Positions 42,916-52,771 of a DNA stretch of 64,000 bases are shown piece after piece. Origin of the DNA: Puniceicoccus vermicola (GTDB taxonomy: Bacteria > Verrucomicrobiota > Verrucomicrobiia > Opitutales > Puniceicoccaceae); NCBI RefSeq assembly GCF_014230055.1, contig NZ_JACHVA010000102.1, positions 62,001-126,000 on the forward strand. The letters run 5' to 3'. The position numbers and the translations under genes are program-made. The notes beneath the pieces are model-generated. The model ran no database searches. It was not told where the DNA came from and saw nothing but the letters and a program-made list of their open reading frames with translations. Position 1 is the stretch's first letter. Each line of letters begins with the position of its first letter.

Positions 42916-44820
42916 CTATCGATTAAGGCTCCACTTTTTAAATCCCTCGATCGCCTCGTATTCCGGAAGGCCCAACTGATCGTAAACTTGCGCGGTGGAG
43001 TGATTCAGCTCACTCGCAACGTTCCAGGTATTCCCGGCACCATTTTTTGCAAGACTAGGAGACTGACTCCGCTGAGACTGATGCTGGTAAATGCCCTGAA
43101 TTTTGTTCTCAAACTCGGAAGGAGAAAGCGGAACCGCCATATCAATTTCATGAGCCTCCCACTCTCCTCCCGGCCCACGATAGAGCCAGACATTGCAACT
43201 CGCACGCCATTCGGAATCGGAGGATTTCTCCATAGCATCCCGAAGAACCCCAAAGCAGAGAGCCGGAATCGAAAGGGGATCATGATTCTCACCCGTGACG
43301 AAAATCTGATGAGGCTGCACTTCTTCCAGCAAAGCATGCATTCGATTCACATCTTCCTCCCCGACATTGAAGCGACGATACCGCCCCTCCTCGTAAAACG
43401 GGAGGTCCAAAAAGGTAAGATGGTCCACGGTGAGCCCAAGCATGAGAGCCGAGGAGCGAACTTCACCCCGTCGAATCAACCCCTTCAAACGCCGGATTTC
43501 CGCGGTATCCAACCCAAATTGCCCCTTCTCTTCGAGCTGTCTCTGCACGCAGCGAGCAAATGAAACTTCTGCCTGATCTTCATGACCTTCGCCCAACTCG
43601 ATAATCAACTCAATCGTTCGGCGGACTTCAGTATCGGGAACAGCAAGATTTCCAGAGGTCATATAAGCCACCGTGACCTCGTGCCCCTGATTCGCCAGAC
43701 GGTGAAGCGTCCCTCCCATGCAGCTGACATCATCGAGCGGCTCCGGGCTCAAGACCAAGACCCGCTTCGGATACGGACTCGCACTCTCCGGGCGATTGGT
43801 ATCATCGGCCCCGGGCTTACCTCCCGGCCACCCCGTAATGGTGTGCTGGGTCTGATTGAACAAATCGATATTCAGCTCGTAGGACGATCCCCTCTCAGTA
43901 AGCAGGTCCGCCATCCCATTCTCCGAATAATCCTCATCGACCAGCTTCAAGACAGGTTTCTGCACCTTCTGTGCGAGCCAAGTGACGGCCTTACGCACGA
44001 GAGAAGGACTCCACTCGACCGGACCGACCAGCCAAGGGTAGCGCACTCGCGTCAATTGACTTGCAGCGCCGCCGTCGACACAGAAAACACAATCTTTGTG
44101 CAGCTGAAGAAAACTGGCCGGAATGCTCGCACTCGGCTGCCCTTCGACGGATTCGGAAATCACGCCAGCCTTGGAATCCCCCCAAGCCAAGAGGTAAACC
44201 ACCCGCGCATCGAGAATCGTCCCGACCCCCATGGTAATCGCGTGCCGCGGAACATTTTCCTCCCCCAGGAAGTCCCGGGCGGCATCCCGACGGGTCAAAG
44301 TATCCAGAGTCACCAACCGAGTTCTCGACTCCGGTCCTGAGCCTGGCTCATTGAACCCAATATGCCCGGTCCGCCCGATTCCAAGAATCTGGATATCGAT
44401 GCCCCCAACCTCTTCAATCTTCTCCTCGTAGCGCCTGCAGGAGGCAAAAACGTCCTCCCGCTCCACAGTCCCATCCGGCACGTGGGTCTTCTCAGGATCC
44501 AGATCCACATGATCAAAAAGCTGATCCTGCATAAAACGGCGATAACTCTCGGGATGAGTTCCCTCGAGACCGTAATACTCGTCCAGATTGAACGTAACCA
44601 CATTGGCAAAGCTCAGGCCCTCTTCGCGATGACGTCGAATCAGCTCCCGGTACAACCGCACCGGAGTCGACCCGGTCGCCAGACCGAGAACTGCTGACTT
44701 TCCCTGGGATTGCCGCTCGCGCAGCAAACGCTCAATGGCGTCAGCAACGAACCCACAAGCCCGGTCCGCATCCTCATAGATGTTCGTCGTGATCTGCTCT
44801 CTTTCGGTAAATTCGTTCAT
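42916..44820 (-). CDS. nagB: Glucosamine-6-phosphate deaminase (NagB) fused to a PIG-L/LmbE-like domain
   Basis: 634 residues. The NagB domain (1-~265) converts glucosamine-6-phosphate to fructose-6-phosphate and ammonia: LGLATGSTPVRLY, FNLDEYYGL and GIGRTGHIGFNEPGS match the long NagB subfamily known in Bacteroidetes and relatives. Residues ~355-600 form a PIG-L (LmbE) deacetylase-type domain. Its metal site, normally PHPDD, here reads SPEPLDDVSCMGG with histidine replaced by glutamate, and the later DPxGxH block is TGENHDPLS. The deacetylase is probably inactive or altered. First gene of a two-gene operon with the ROK-like kinase, divergent from an AraC regulator. Confidence 0.9.
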   Translation of the reverse strand: MNEFTEREQITTNIYEDADRACGFVADAIERLLRERQSQGKSAVLGLATGSTPVRLYRELIRRHREEGLSFANVVTFNLDEYYGLEGTHPESYRRFMQDQLFDHVDLDPEKTHVPDGTVEREDVFASCRRYEEKIEEVGGIDIQILGIGRTGHIGFNEPGSGPESRTRLVTLDTLTRRDAARDFLGEENVPRHAITMGVGTILDARVVYLLAWGDSKAGVISESVEGQPSASIPASFLQLHKDCVFCVDGGAASQLTRVRYPWLVGPVEWSPSLVRKAVTWLAQKVQKPVLKLVDEDYSENGMADLLTERGSSYELNIDLFNQTQHTITGWPGGKPGADDTNRPESASPYPKRVLVLSPEPLDDVSCMGGTLHRLANQGHEVTVAYMTSGNLAVPDTEVRRTIELIIELGEGHEDQAEVSFARCVQRQLEEKGQFGLDTAEIRRLKGLIRRGEVRSSALMLGLTVDHLTFLDLPFYEEGRYRRFNVGEEDVNRMHALLEEVQPHQIFVTGENHDPLSIPALCFGVLRDAMEKSSDSEWRASCNVWLYRGPGGEWEAHEIDMAVPLSPSEFENKIQGIYQHQSQRSQSPSLAKNGAGNTWNVASELNHSTAQVYDQLGLPEYEAIEGFKKWSLNR

Positions 44821-44860
44821 GGTCGTTCAGTGATTCCTACTATACCGAATCAAAAGGAAT

Positions 44861-44888
44861 AAAAATTTGCCAATTACGGCAAATTTTT
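44861..44888. promoter_or_regulatory. Perfect 11-bp inverted repeat, candidate operator
   Basis: AAAAATTTGCC (44861-44871) and GGCAAATTTTT (44878-44888) flank a 6-bp spacer, in the 98-bp gap between nagB (minus) and the AraC gene (plus). TTGACA overlaps its right end (44887-44892) and could be the -35 of araC; TATAGT lies on the minus strand near 44839-44844 as a possible nagB -10. A dimeric regulator binding here could control both directions. Confidence 0.6.
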
Positions 44889-44918
44889 GACATATTCGGA
44901 AATTCGATCCTTAGAACG

Positions 44919-45815
44919 ATGAATTTAGACACCTTTCCACGTTCCATACAGGAACCGGATAACCTCTATCGAGGACTCGACGCCCCCTACCGCCCGCGCA
45001 CCCGCAACCTCATCGTTTTCCTTCGAAACCGCGACAAGAGTCTCCAACAGAACAACTTTTCCAATCAATCCCACCACCGCCACGTCTTGATGCTATCGAT
45101 CGAGACCGCCGGATCCGTCATCGTCGACAGCACGGAGTTATCACTCAAACCGGGTCAAGGTCTTCTCGTTCGCCCCTTCCAGTTTCACCATTACATCAAC
45201 TTGGAGAAAACTCGTCTCTGCTGGCTCTTCATCACCTTCGACCTAGGAGCTGGAGGGACCCAACTGCCCGGGCTCGACTATCGAGTTCTCAATCCCAAGC
45301 CCACCACCCTTCAACTCTGGTCCGATATCGCGAACACTTGGACCTCACCCGACTCGGCCAGACGGGCCACGGCTCTCCCCATGCTGGATCTCCTCCTCAT
45401 GCAGCTGGTCCAAGAGAACCAGATCCGCCCGATCTCCACGCCGACCTCCGGAAAGTCCTCATGGATCACCCAGGTGGAGCAGCTGCTCATCCAATCGATC
45501 CACAACAACGGGTCCGTCGAGCAGATTGCCGAACAACTCAACCTCTCCGGACGACGCCTGCGAACTCTTTTCCAAGAACAAACGGGAGTCAGCCTCCGCC
45601 GCTACCGCGCCAACTACCAAGTCCACCGCGCCATGGAACTTATGAACGGCTCCTCCGACAACCTCAGCCAGATCGCCGAACGTTGCGGCTTCCATTCCCT
45701 CTCCGTTTTCACCCGCTTCATTCGTCGCGAAACCGGACTCACCCCGCGAGAGTTAAAGCGATCGCTCACTCCCCATTCCCCCGAGAGCCACCAGCCCAAA
45801 AAGGTGGAAAACTAG
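44919..45815 (+). CDS. AraC-family transcriptional regulator
   Basis: 298 residues. The N-terminal ~150 residues form a cupin-type sensor (SVIVDSTELSLKPGQGLLVR, then FHHYINLEKTRLCWLF). The C-terminal ~100 residues hold two helix-turn-helix motifs (SVEQIAEQLNLSGRRLRTLF and NLSQIAERCGFHSLSVFTRF) and the family end GLTPRELKRS. Divergent from nagB across a perfect inverted repeat, so the amino-sugar genes are the likely target and an amino sugar or its phosphate the likely signal; that is inference from position. Confidence 0.92.
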   Translation: MNLDTFPRSIQEPDNLYRGLDAPYRPRTRNLIVFLRNRDKSLQQNNFSNQSHHRHVLMLSIETAGSVIVDSTELSLKPGQGLLVRPFQFHHYINLEKTRLCWLFITFDLGAGGTQLPGLDYRVLNPKPTTLQLWSDIANTWTSPDSARRATALPMLDLLLMQLVQENQIRPISTPTSGKSSWITQVEQLLIQSIHNNGSVEQIAEQLNLSGRRLRTLFQEQTGVSLRRYRANYQVHRAMELMNGSSDNLSQIAERCGFHSLSVFTRFIRRETGLTPRELKRSLTPHSPESHQPKKVEN

Positions 45816-45924
45816 CCAACCCCGTCGGGTACGCCCCGCATTCTCCTTCCTCAGACTCATGGGAGTCTTCCTCATCTTCCGATAACCAAAAGCCTCATCA
45901 TCGCCACATCTCATGACGCCAACG

Positions 45925-45996
45925 AACTGTCGGTCATCGAGCAAGGCTCGATGCTACGGCGGATCCGCTAGCATCGGCGCCTCGTCGATGACAGTT
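45925..45996. repeat. 72-bp palindromic MITE/REP-like element
   Basis: Nearly the whole element is self-complementary around 45963/45964: AACTGT/ACAGTT at the ends, TCATCGA/TCGATGA next (a CGG insertion sits in the left arm), CGATGCTA (45949-45956) with TAGCATCG (45969-45976), and a central GCGGATCCGC palindrome. It lies between the convergent araC and porin genes and contains no coding frame. It is distinct from the 127-bp repeat family. Confidence 0.75.
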
Positions 45997-46001
45997 CCCC
46001 C

Positions 46002-46040
46002 AAAAAGAAGGGCCCTGAATCTTTCGATCCAGAGCCCTTC
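46002..46040 (-). terminator. Intrinsic terminator downstream of the OprB-like porin
   Basis: GAAGGGC (46007-46013) pairs with GCCCTTC (46034-46040); read on the minus strand the stem is followed by five Ts (complement of 46002-46006). It lies 20 bp after the porin stop codon at 46060. Confidence 0.8.
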
Positions 46041-46059
46041 AATGATGATGACTTCCTGA

Positions 46060-47319
46060 CTAGAACCTTGCGCCGAACTGAACTCCTAGGACGACGGCGT
46101 TATCGATATCGCCGGTGCCGCCCGGATTGATGATATACTGGACATCTGGTTGGGCATAAATGTAGTCGGTGATGGCAACCCGATATCCGGTTTCGAGCAC
46201 CATTTCATTGTCCACACTCGCGCCCCCGGCGGCGACCAATTGATCCGAATAGTCGTCACTGAATTGACCATAGGTGAAGAACAGAACCGCTTGGTCATCG
46301 GGACGTCCGGGAAGCAGACCTTTGTAGTTGGCGCCCACACTGCTTTGAATTGGCACAATGGCGACTTCCTGCTGGGCGGTATAGGCGAAGGTTGCGAGAA
46401 GGACCAGTCCTTCATCACTCTCTTCCCTCTCCCGATAAACCTGATAATCCGTGCCCATGTAGAACCGGGTAAAAGCATCGGTCGTGCTGTCGGAATTGAA
46501 CTCGTCGATGTCATATCCGAAGGTTTGGTTCACCCCCGCATAGAACCGGAAAGGTTTCCCGGCGAGCTCCGGCGTCCAATCATACTGAGTGAAGATCGAG
46601 ACTCCGTCGTCACTGCCAATGTTCAAATCCACCCCATGCTTATCGGGATCAAACATATCCGGAGATAGTTGGAAAACCCCGACCTGAACTTTGCTATCCT
46701 GGGGAAGATTTACCCGAACGCGTCCACCCCAAACGGCATAAGGATAAGAGGTCATGACCCCGTCAAAGAGAACCGCCCGGATCTGCCCGTTCACCGCATT
46801 GTTCAGCGAATAGCCATAGTAAGGAGAACCGACAAAGTCATCGGTCGCCGTCATCCGCCCGCCTTTCACGGAGATATCCCCGTCCCGAAAGAGCTTTTCC
46901 AGCGTCACGTTGTAGAGGAAGATCGTCTGACCGCCGACCAGTTGCATGACGCTGTATTGGCTCCCGATCGCTTCGGTAAGATCGTCACCCTGTCGGTAGA
47001 TTCCCGACACGACAAACTCGGTATCCTCCCAGCCGATCAACTTCTCGAGATCGAACTCCGCGCCGAAAAAGCTGTCACTCGCGAAATCACTGGTTTTCTC
47101 CAATCCACCGGAAACGTTCCCGGCATAAATGGCGTTAAAGTAAGCGAAGACCTCCACGCCTTCATCGACTAATTTCGAGCGATAGCCTCCCCAGTCACCC
47201 GTCAATCGGTCACTGTAAGGCTCGTCTTCGTAGGGATCATAATTCTCATAGCCCATCGAGGCCGAGGCCGCGAGAAGCAAAGCGGATAGGATTAGGGAAC
47301 AAGTAGGTTTTGCATTCAT
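46060..47319 (-). CDS. Carbohydrate-selective porin, OprB family
   Basis: 419 residues. A signal peptide (CSLILSALLLAASASMG) is followed by the OprB hallmark RLTGDWGGYRSKLVDEGVEV. The rest alternates like a 16-strand beta-barrel with many aromatic residues, and the chain ends in FGARF with the terminal phenylalanine expected for outer-membrane insertion. It lies 134 bp downstream of fruA on the same strand with no obvious terminator between, so it probably admits fructose or a fructose-containing sugar for the PTS. Its own terminator is at 46002-46040. Confidence 0.88.
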   Translation of the reverse strand: MNAKPTCSLILSALLLAASASMGYENYDPYEDEPYSDRLTGDWGGYRSKLVDEGVEVFAYFNAIYAGNVSGGLEKTSDFASDSFFGAEFDLEKLIGWEDTEFVVSGIYRQGDDLTEAIGSQYSVMQLVGGQTIFLYNVTLEKLFRDGDISVKGGRMTATDDFVGSPYYGYSLNNAVNGQIRAVLFDGVMTSYPYAVWGGRVRVNLPQDSKVQVGVFQLSPDMFDPDKHGVDLNIGSDDGVSIFTQYDWTPELAGKPFRFYAGVNQTFGYDIDEFNSDSTTDAFTRFYMGTDYQVYREREESDEGLVLLATFAYTAQQEVAIVPIQSSVGANYKGLLPGRPDDQAVLFFTYGQFSDDYSDQLVAAGGASVDNEMVLETGYRVAITDYIYAQPDVQYIINPGGTGDIDNAVVLGVQFGARF

Positions 47320-47453
47320 GGGATATAGTAGGTTTTACGAGATATTTTGAGGGTCAGGGACAGCAGCCCCGGTGAAATTTTTCGAAGGTCCCCCCACGCT
47401 CTTGGGACGAGGCCGAAGAGTTTATGGAGAAACGATGGGAGACAGATGGGGAA

Positions 47454-49208
47454 CTAAGCCGCTGAGGGCACACTCGAGGCGGAAACGCTTTTCTCCGCTT
47501 TCAAGGGTTTCTTGGCAAAACAAAGCGCTACGGTGGAAACCACACATCCGGCGGCGATGGCCCCTAGGTAGGCGAGACCATTCGTGATCGCATTCGGGAT
47601 GAGCATGACGAAGATTCCTCCATGGGGGACGACCAGTTCGCATCCGAAATACATGGAGAGCCCTCCGGTTACCGCCGACCCAAGGACCATGCAGGGAATC
47701 ACCCGCAATGGATCCGCGGCCGCAAAGGGAATCGCTCCCTCCGTGATGAAAGAGAGCCCGAGCACTGCGGTCGCCTTGGAGGCTTGACGTTCCTCGGGAG
47801 TGAATCGGCTTCGAGCAATGTTAGCGGCGGCCGCACAGGCCAGAGGTGGCACCATTCCGCCCGCCATGACCGCGGCCATAGGTCCGTAAATGTCCGTCGC
47901 CAAGAGACCGATACTAAAGGTGTAGGCCGCCTTATTCACCGGCCCACCCATATCGAAGGCCATCATTCCACCGAGAATCAGCCCCAGGGTAATCGCACTG
48001 CCCTCTTGCATGTTGCTCAACCATCCCGACAAAGCTTCGAGAACGACCTTCACCGGAGGTCCGACGACATAGATCATAGCCAACCCGACGATCAGTGTTG
48101 AGAGGAGCGGAAGAATCAGAACCGGCTTCAGCCCCTGAAGCGAGTCGGGGAGCTTGATGGCTCGATTCAACCAAAGGGCCAGGTAACCGGCGAGGAACCC
48201 TGCCGCGAGCCCTCCCAAGAATCCAGAGCCCAACTGCACGGCCAGCATTCCGCCGACCAGACCGGGAGTCAGCCCCGGGCGATCCGCAATCGAGTAGGCG
48301 ATATAGCCGGCCAGGACGGGAACGAATAAGGCAAAGGCTGATTTTGCACCGATCTGCATCAGCGCTGCACCCAGGGTGCCTTCTTCTTCTCCCGCGTAGA
48401 TTCCTCCGACTGCAAAAGCCAAAGCGATCAAAAGACCTCCGGCGACAATGAGAGGGAGCATGTGGGAAACCCCGGTCATCAGGTGCTTGTAGGCTCCGGT
48501 CCGCGCCTTTTTCGGAGGACGCTTGAGTCCTCCGGGCATGGAAGATTTCGCGCCAGCCGGCTCCACCTCGAGGGCCAGCGCCTGATTGATCAACCCCTTC
48601 GCATCGTGGATCGCGGCTTTCGTTCCGGTCTCCAAAAGCTTCTTCCCAGCAAATCGAGTGGTTTCGACGTTGGCGTCGGCGGCGACCACCACGGCATCGG
48701 CCCGCTCGATTTCTTCCTCGGTGAGCTCGTTTTTGGCCCCGACGGATCCTCGGGTCTCCACCTTCATCTCATACCCCATCGCCTTGGCTGCGCGCTGCAG
48801 CGCCTCAGCCGCCATGAACGTGTGCGCAATCCCCGTGGGGCAGGAGGTAACTCCGACGAGAAATGTTCCTCCAGAGTCGGTGGCTTTATCCTCCTCTTTC
48901 ACTCCCATTTCCTTGGGGAAGAGCTGCCCCAAAACCGAACGGGTTTCCCTTGCGAGCCTCGGCAACGCGACCGTGCAAACAGGCACTTCCACTTCGCTCG
49001 GTTTCTCCGGAGCTAAGGGTGCCGCAAGAATCAGAGCACTTCTTTCCTCTCCGAACTTTTTCCAGTTCAAGAGAAAATCGATGTCTTCTTCACAGATGAC
49101 TGAATAATCAATTTCCTTTGTGGATAACTCCGCTGATAGAGCGGCCTTCGCGAGCTGTGCCACCGGGGCATTCTCCGAAGATTGAATCAAGACGAGTAAC
49201 GATTTCAT
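47454..49208 (-). CDS. fruA: PTS fructose transporter subunit EIIBC
   Basis: 584 residues. Residues 1-~100 are a degenerate first EIIB-like domain without a catalytic cysteine. Residues ~115-215 are EIIB with the phosphorylated cysteine in [19 protein letters not shown] (Cys123). EIIC begins at ~240 ([19 protein letters not shown]) with about nine membrane helices and the conserved [19 protein letters not shown] and [13 protein letters not shown]. It imports fructose as fructose-1-phosphate. Third gene of fruB-fruK-fruA. Confidence 0.95.
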   Translation of the reverse strand: MKSLLVLIQSSENAPVAQLAKAALSAELSTKEIDYSVICEEDIDFLLNWKKFGEERSALILAAPLAPEKPSEVEVPVCTVALPRLARETRSVLGQLFPKEMGVKEEDKATDSGGTFLVGVTSCPTGIAHTFMAAEALQRAAKAMGYEMKVETRGSVGAKNELTEEEIERADAVVVAADANVETTRFAGKKLLETGTKAAIHDAKGLINQALALEVEPAGAKSSMPGGLKRPPKKARTGAYKHLMTGVSHMLPLIVAGGLLIALAFAVGGIYAGEEEGTLGAALMQIGAKSAFALFVPVLAGYIAYSIADRPGLTPGLVGGMLAVQLGSGFLGGLAAGFLAGYLALWLNRAIKLPDSLQGLKPVLILPLLSTLIVGLAMIYVVGPPVKVVLEALSGWLSNMQEGSAITLGLILGGMMAFDMGGPVNKAAYTFSIGLLATDIYGPMAAVMAGGMVPPLACAAAANIARSRFTPEERQASKATAVLGLSFITEGAIPFAAADPLRVIPCMVLGSAVTGGLSMYFGCELVVPHGGIFVMLIPNAITNGLAYLGAIAAGCVVSTVALCFAKKPLKAEKSVSASSVPSAA

Positions 49209-49248
49209 AGCTGGGGTTTGGGGTTAGAATTTCTGAAGAGATAAAAAA

Positions 49249-50244
49249 TCAGTTTTGCCGTGGGCCACCGCCCGATAATGAGGAAACTTCGGCCTCGGCC
49301 TCCGTCAGCGGCTGAACTGCGATTTGCCGCATTTGCGACTTCAACACATTGCCGGAAGGAAGTTTCGGAAGGAGACTCTCCAAGCGATTCCACGCGTAGA
49401 CCGTGCCCATTCTTGCACAGTCCTCGGGGGTCTCTCCATCGGCGAGGCCTCGAAGGAATCCCGCCATCATCGAATCTCCAGCTCCTACGGTAGAAACCAC
49501 TTTCACATTCGGAGCCGAAGCCTTCCACTCGGACTCCGGGGTCAAAAACAGAACGCCCTCACTTCCGAGAGAGACTACAAGGTTTGCAACTTTCTCTTTC
49601 TGCAAAGAGCGAGCCGCATGCACCAGATCATCAAAATCACGGAGATCCTTATTAAAATATTCGGCGAGCTCATGCTCGTTCGGCTTGGCCAGATCGGCAC
49701 CCGCATCCATCGCCGCTTTTAAAGCTGCACCACTGGAATCGACTGCCACCAGCCCCTCCCCGGAATGGACGACCCGGATCAGCTCTCCGATGAACTCGGG
49801 GGCAACCCCCTTTGGCATACTTCCGGCGATCACGACCCATTTCCCCGGGCGAACCAACTCCTTCACCTTGGCAAGGAGCTCCGCCTGCTGGGATTCCGCT
49901 GCCGCCGGCCCATTCAAGTTGATATCAGTCGTCTCATCCGTCTTCGTATCCACGATCTTGATTCCCGTTCGGGTTTCTCCACCGACGCGAATAAAATGAT
50001 CCAAGAGACCGTGATCCCGAAAATGCCGATCGAAAATCGAAGGATTGTTTCTCCCGAGAAACCCGGAGACCGCGACTGTAGCGCCACCCAGGGCCAGCAT
50101 GGTTGCCACGTTAATTCCTTTGCCCCCCGCCTGCCGCTGGAAGTCAATCGCTCGATTTACACTCCCCAATGTCATTCCATCCACAAACAGGGTATGGTCG
50201 ACCGCGGGATTGAGAGTGATGGTCGTAAAGTCGATGGTTTTCAT
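49249..50244 (-). CDS. fruK: 1-phosphofructokinase
   Basis: Phosphorylates fructose-1-phosphate to fructose-1,6-bisphosphate. 331 residues, PfkB family. TITLNPAVDHTLFVDG at the start, GGKGINVATMLALGG as the sugar-binding signature, KPNEHELAEYF in the middle and VSTVGAGDSMMAGFLRGL with the catalytic aspartate at the end. The last ~25 residues extend beyond the usual end. It sits between fruB and fruA with gaps of 21 and 40 bp, so it is surely in one operon with them. Confidence 0.96.
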   Translation of the reverse strand: MKTIDFTTITLNPAVDHTLFVDGMTLGSVNRAIDFQRQAGGKGINVATMLALGGATVAVSGFLGRNNPSIFDRHFRDHGLLDHFIRVGGETRTGIKIVDTKTDETTDINLNGPAAAESQQAELLAKVKELVRPGKWVVIAGSMPKGVAPEFIGELIRVVHSGEGLVAVDSSGAALKAAMDAGADLAKPNEHELAEYFNKDLRDFDDLVHAARSLQKEKVANLVVSLGSEGVLFLTPESEWKASAPNVKVVSTVGAGDSMMAGFLRGLADGETPEDCARMGTVYAWNRLESLLPKLPSGNVLKSQMRQIAVQPLTEAEAEVSSLSGGGPRQN

Positions 50245-50265
50245 AGGTTTCCTTGGCAGAGATTT

Positions 50266-52728
50266 TTATAGAGGGAGGAGCCGAACCGCTGTCGCGTCTT
50301 CTTGTTCCAGGGCGCGACGCGCCAACTCTTGCAGTTCTTCAAAATGCGAATTCCGGATCTTTTCCTTAATCCCGGGAACGACCGACGGGGGCATGCTCAA
50401 CTCATCAACGCCCAGCCCGGTGAGAATTTGCGCCCCTTTGGGATCTGCCGCAACTCCACCGCAGACTCCAATCCATTTCCCCGCCTCATGCGCGGCCCGA
50501 GTGGCCTGGTCAATCAACCGCAACACTACGGGATGAAGAGCATCGGCCCGCTTGGCCAACAAGGGATGAGTCCGGTCGACCGCCAGAGCGTACTGGGTAA
50601 GATCATCGGTCCCGACCGAGAAGAAGTCTGCCACCCGGGCCAGATCCGCAGCCATGATGGCCGCCGAGGGGACTTCAATCATCACCCCGAGATCGAGGCG
50701 GGGCCCGCCAACTTCCTGGCGAACCGTTTCTGCCAGATGACGGATCCTCCGAAAATCGTTGGAGGTCGCGATCATCGGAAAGAGCAATTTGATCGGCCCA
50801 TGAGAGGCCGCCCGATAAACCGCCCTCAGCTGGGTTGTCACCAGATCCGGTCGCGCCAAACCGATACGAATCCCTCGCAGGCCCAGGAATGAGAGATCCC
50901 GCTGATTCAACCCGAGATAGTCTACCGGTTTGTCTCCGCCGATATCGATCGTTCGCAACACCATTGGCAGTCCGTCGAGAGACTCGACCATCGCCTTGTA
51001 GCTCTCGTATTGCTCGTCCTCAGTGGGAGGCTCATCGCGGTCGAGGAACAAGAATTCAGTCCGGACCAGCCCGACACCTTCGGCGCCACTTTTCAAGGCG
51101 TCCTCCGCTTCCACCACGCGGGAAATGTTGCCAACGACCTCAACGCGATGACCATCCATCGTGATGGCCGGCTTGAAGCGGTCGGTCCATGCATGCTTCC
51201 GGTGAAGATCGATCTCCTTCAGCGCCTTACAGGCCGATTCCTGATCCTCGCAGGATGGCTTCAAAATCAAGCGCCCACCATCTGCGTCGAGAATAACGGA
51301 ATCTCCGGTGTTCGCCGACTCAATCCCCGCTCCGGCCGCCACAAGCATCGGAATCCCCAGAGAACGGGCAACGATGGCCGCGTGGGCATTCGGGCTCCCC
51401 TCTTCCAGGCAGATTCCACAGACCTTCGACTGATTCAGCTGAGCGGCGTCCGAAGGCTCGAGATCCTTCCCGATGAGGATCGAGGGTTCCGTCACTCCCG
51501 ACAAGATTTCGTGACTCTCGCCCATCAAAATCCGGCTCACTCGGGAACCCGCATCCTTGAGATCAACCGCCCGCTGAGCTAAATTGGCCTCCTTCAAAGC
51601 CGCCATCTGCGTAACTTTGCCGTCCACCACAGCATCCCAAGCGGCCAAGGCATCGGTATCTGGACCGATTTGATCCATGGCCTCCGCGAGAAGAGCTTCG
51701 TCTGAGATCAATCCGGCATGGGCATTGAGGAGATCGCACTGCACTTGATTCATCTGCTCGTCCACCGCCAGCTCCCGGAGCGTCTGCACCGCACTGTCCA
51801 CCGCCAGGCGGAGTGCTTCCCGTTCCGATTCATCATCGCCCCGCTGCCGCTCCTTGGGAGTGGAAAGGGCTTCTTCCCATCGAACGACCGGGCCCAGTGC
51901 AATCCCCGGGGCCGCCGTCGCACCGTCAATGATCTCCGAATGCTCGGTTTGAATAGGCTGCCAATTCAGCCGCCGCTCCGAGCGTTCTTTCACCTCCTCC
52001 GGCTCCTCGTTGATCAACTCCACCAAGCGACTCAACTGGTCCAAGTGATCTTCGGCGTAAACCGAATCAGATCGAATCTCGATCTGACTCCCCGGGCCAA
52101 TCCCGAGACCGACAATGCTCATGGCGCGCCGGGCATCCGCCTCCTTGCCATCGACAACGAAGGAGAGTTTCCCATCCATGCATTCAGTCGCGTCGGCCAA
52201 CTGGGTTGCGGGACGGAGGTGAAATCCTCTGGGGTTGGTGAACTCCACCACCTTCCGCAAACCCGTAAAGTCTTCCGCCGCATTTGCATCGAGATCCTCC
52301 GGCTTCTTCTTCAGCTCTTCCGCAATCTCGTTCGCATCCGTGGATCGTGCCAGCCGATCAGCCAGCTCATCGTCCGCCGTCACCGAGGTCAGCTGCCCGA
52401 GGAGTCCAATGTGCTCGTCGCTTCGAGCGGCAATCCCAAAAATGAGACGTGCTTTCTCGCGACCTTTCCACTTCACCCCCTCCGGCACCTGCAGGAGAAC
52501 CACTCGCGTCTGTTTGATCAGGTTCGCTTCCTCGGGTCGACCATGCGGGATCGCCACTCCATTCTCCAAGTACGTGTTCGCTGCCTTTTCACGGGCCAGC
52601 ATGCTGTTCGCGTACTCTTCCTCAACCGCTCCTAGTTCGGCGAGAAAAGAGGCCACAGCGCGCACAGCCTCCTCCTTGGAGGCAAAAGTTTGACCGAGGC
52701 GAATATCCGAGGGTGCAATTTCAAGCAT
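50266..52728 (-). CDS. fruB: Multiphosphoryl transfer protein FruB (EIIA-HPr-EI fusion)
   Basis: 820 residues with a full phosphorelay. EIIA-Fru is residues 1-~145 with its histidine in GVAIPHGRPEE (His62). HPr is ~155-245 with GFHLRPATQLAD (His170), in the FPr-type context. Enzyme I is ~265-820: the phosphohistidine in SPNAHAAIVARSLGIP, the PEP-binding VRTEFLFLDRDEPPTEDEQY and the C-terminal ISIGTDDL-like FFSVGTDDLTQYALAVDR. PEP phosphate therefore passes within one polypeptide to FruA. First gene of the operon; a LacI-type operator lies at 52772-52787, 43 bp upstream of its ATG. Confidence 0.95.
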   Translation of the reverse strand: MLEIAPSDIRLGQTFASKEEAVRAVASFLAELGAVEEEYANSMLAREKAANTYLENGVAIPHGRPEEANLIKQTRVVLLQVPEGVKWKGREKARLIFGIAARSDEHIGLLGQLTSVTADDELADRLARSTDANEIAEELKKKPEDLDANAAEDFTGLRKVVEFTNPRGFHLRPATQLADATECMDGKLSFVVDGKEADARRAMSIVGLGIGPGSQIEIRSDSVYAEDHLDQLSRLVELINEEPEEVKERSERRLNWQPIQTEHSEIIDGATAAPGIALGPVVRWEEALSTPKERQRGDDESEREALRLAVDSAVQTLRELAVDEQMNQVQCDLLNAHAGLISDEALLAEAMDQIGPDTDALAAWDAVVDGKVTQMAALKEANLAQRAVDLKDAGSRVSRILMGESHEILSGVTEPSILIGKDLEPSDAAQLNQSKVCGICLEEGSPNAHAAIVARSLGIPMLVAAGAGIESANTGDSVILDADGGRLILKPSCEDQESACKALKEIDLHRKHAWTDRFKPAITMDGHRVEVVGNISRVVEAEDALKSGAEGVGLVRTEFLFLDRDEPPTEDEQYESYKAMVESLDGLPMVLRTIDIGGDKPVDYLGLNQRDLSFLGLRGIRIGLARPDLVTTQLRAVYRAASHGPIKLLFPMIATSNDFRRIRHLAETVRQEVGGPRLDLGVMIEVPSAAIMAADLARVADFFSVGTDDLTQYALAVDRTHPLLAKRADALHPVVLRLIDQATRAAHEAGKWIGVCGGVAADPKGAQILTGLGVDELSMPPSVVPGIKEKIRNSHFEELQELARRALEQEDATAVRLLPL

Positions 52729-52771
52729 GGGGGTAGTCAGTTGGGGTTATACGAAAATTACAAAACTAAAC

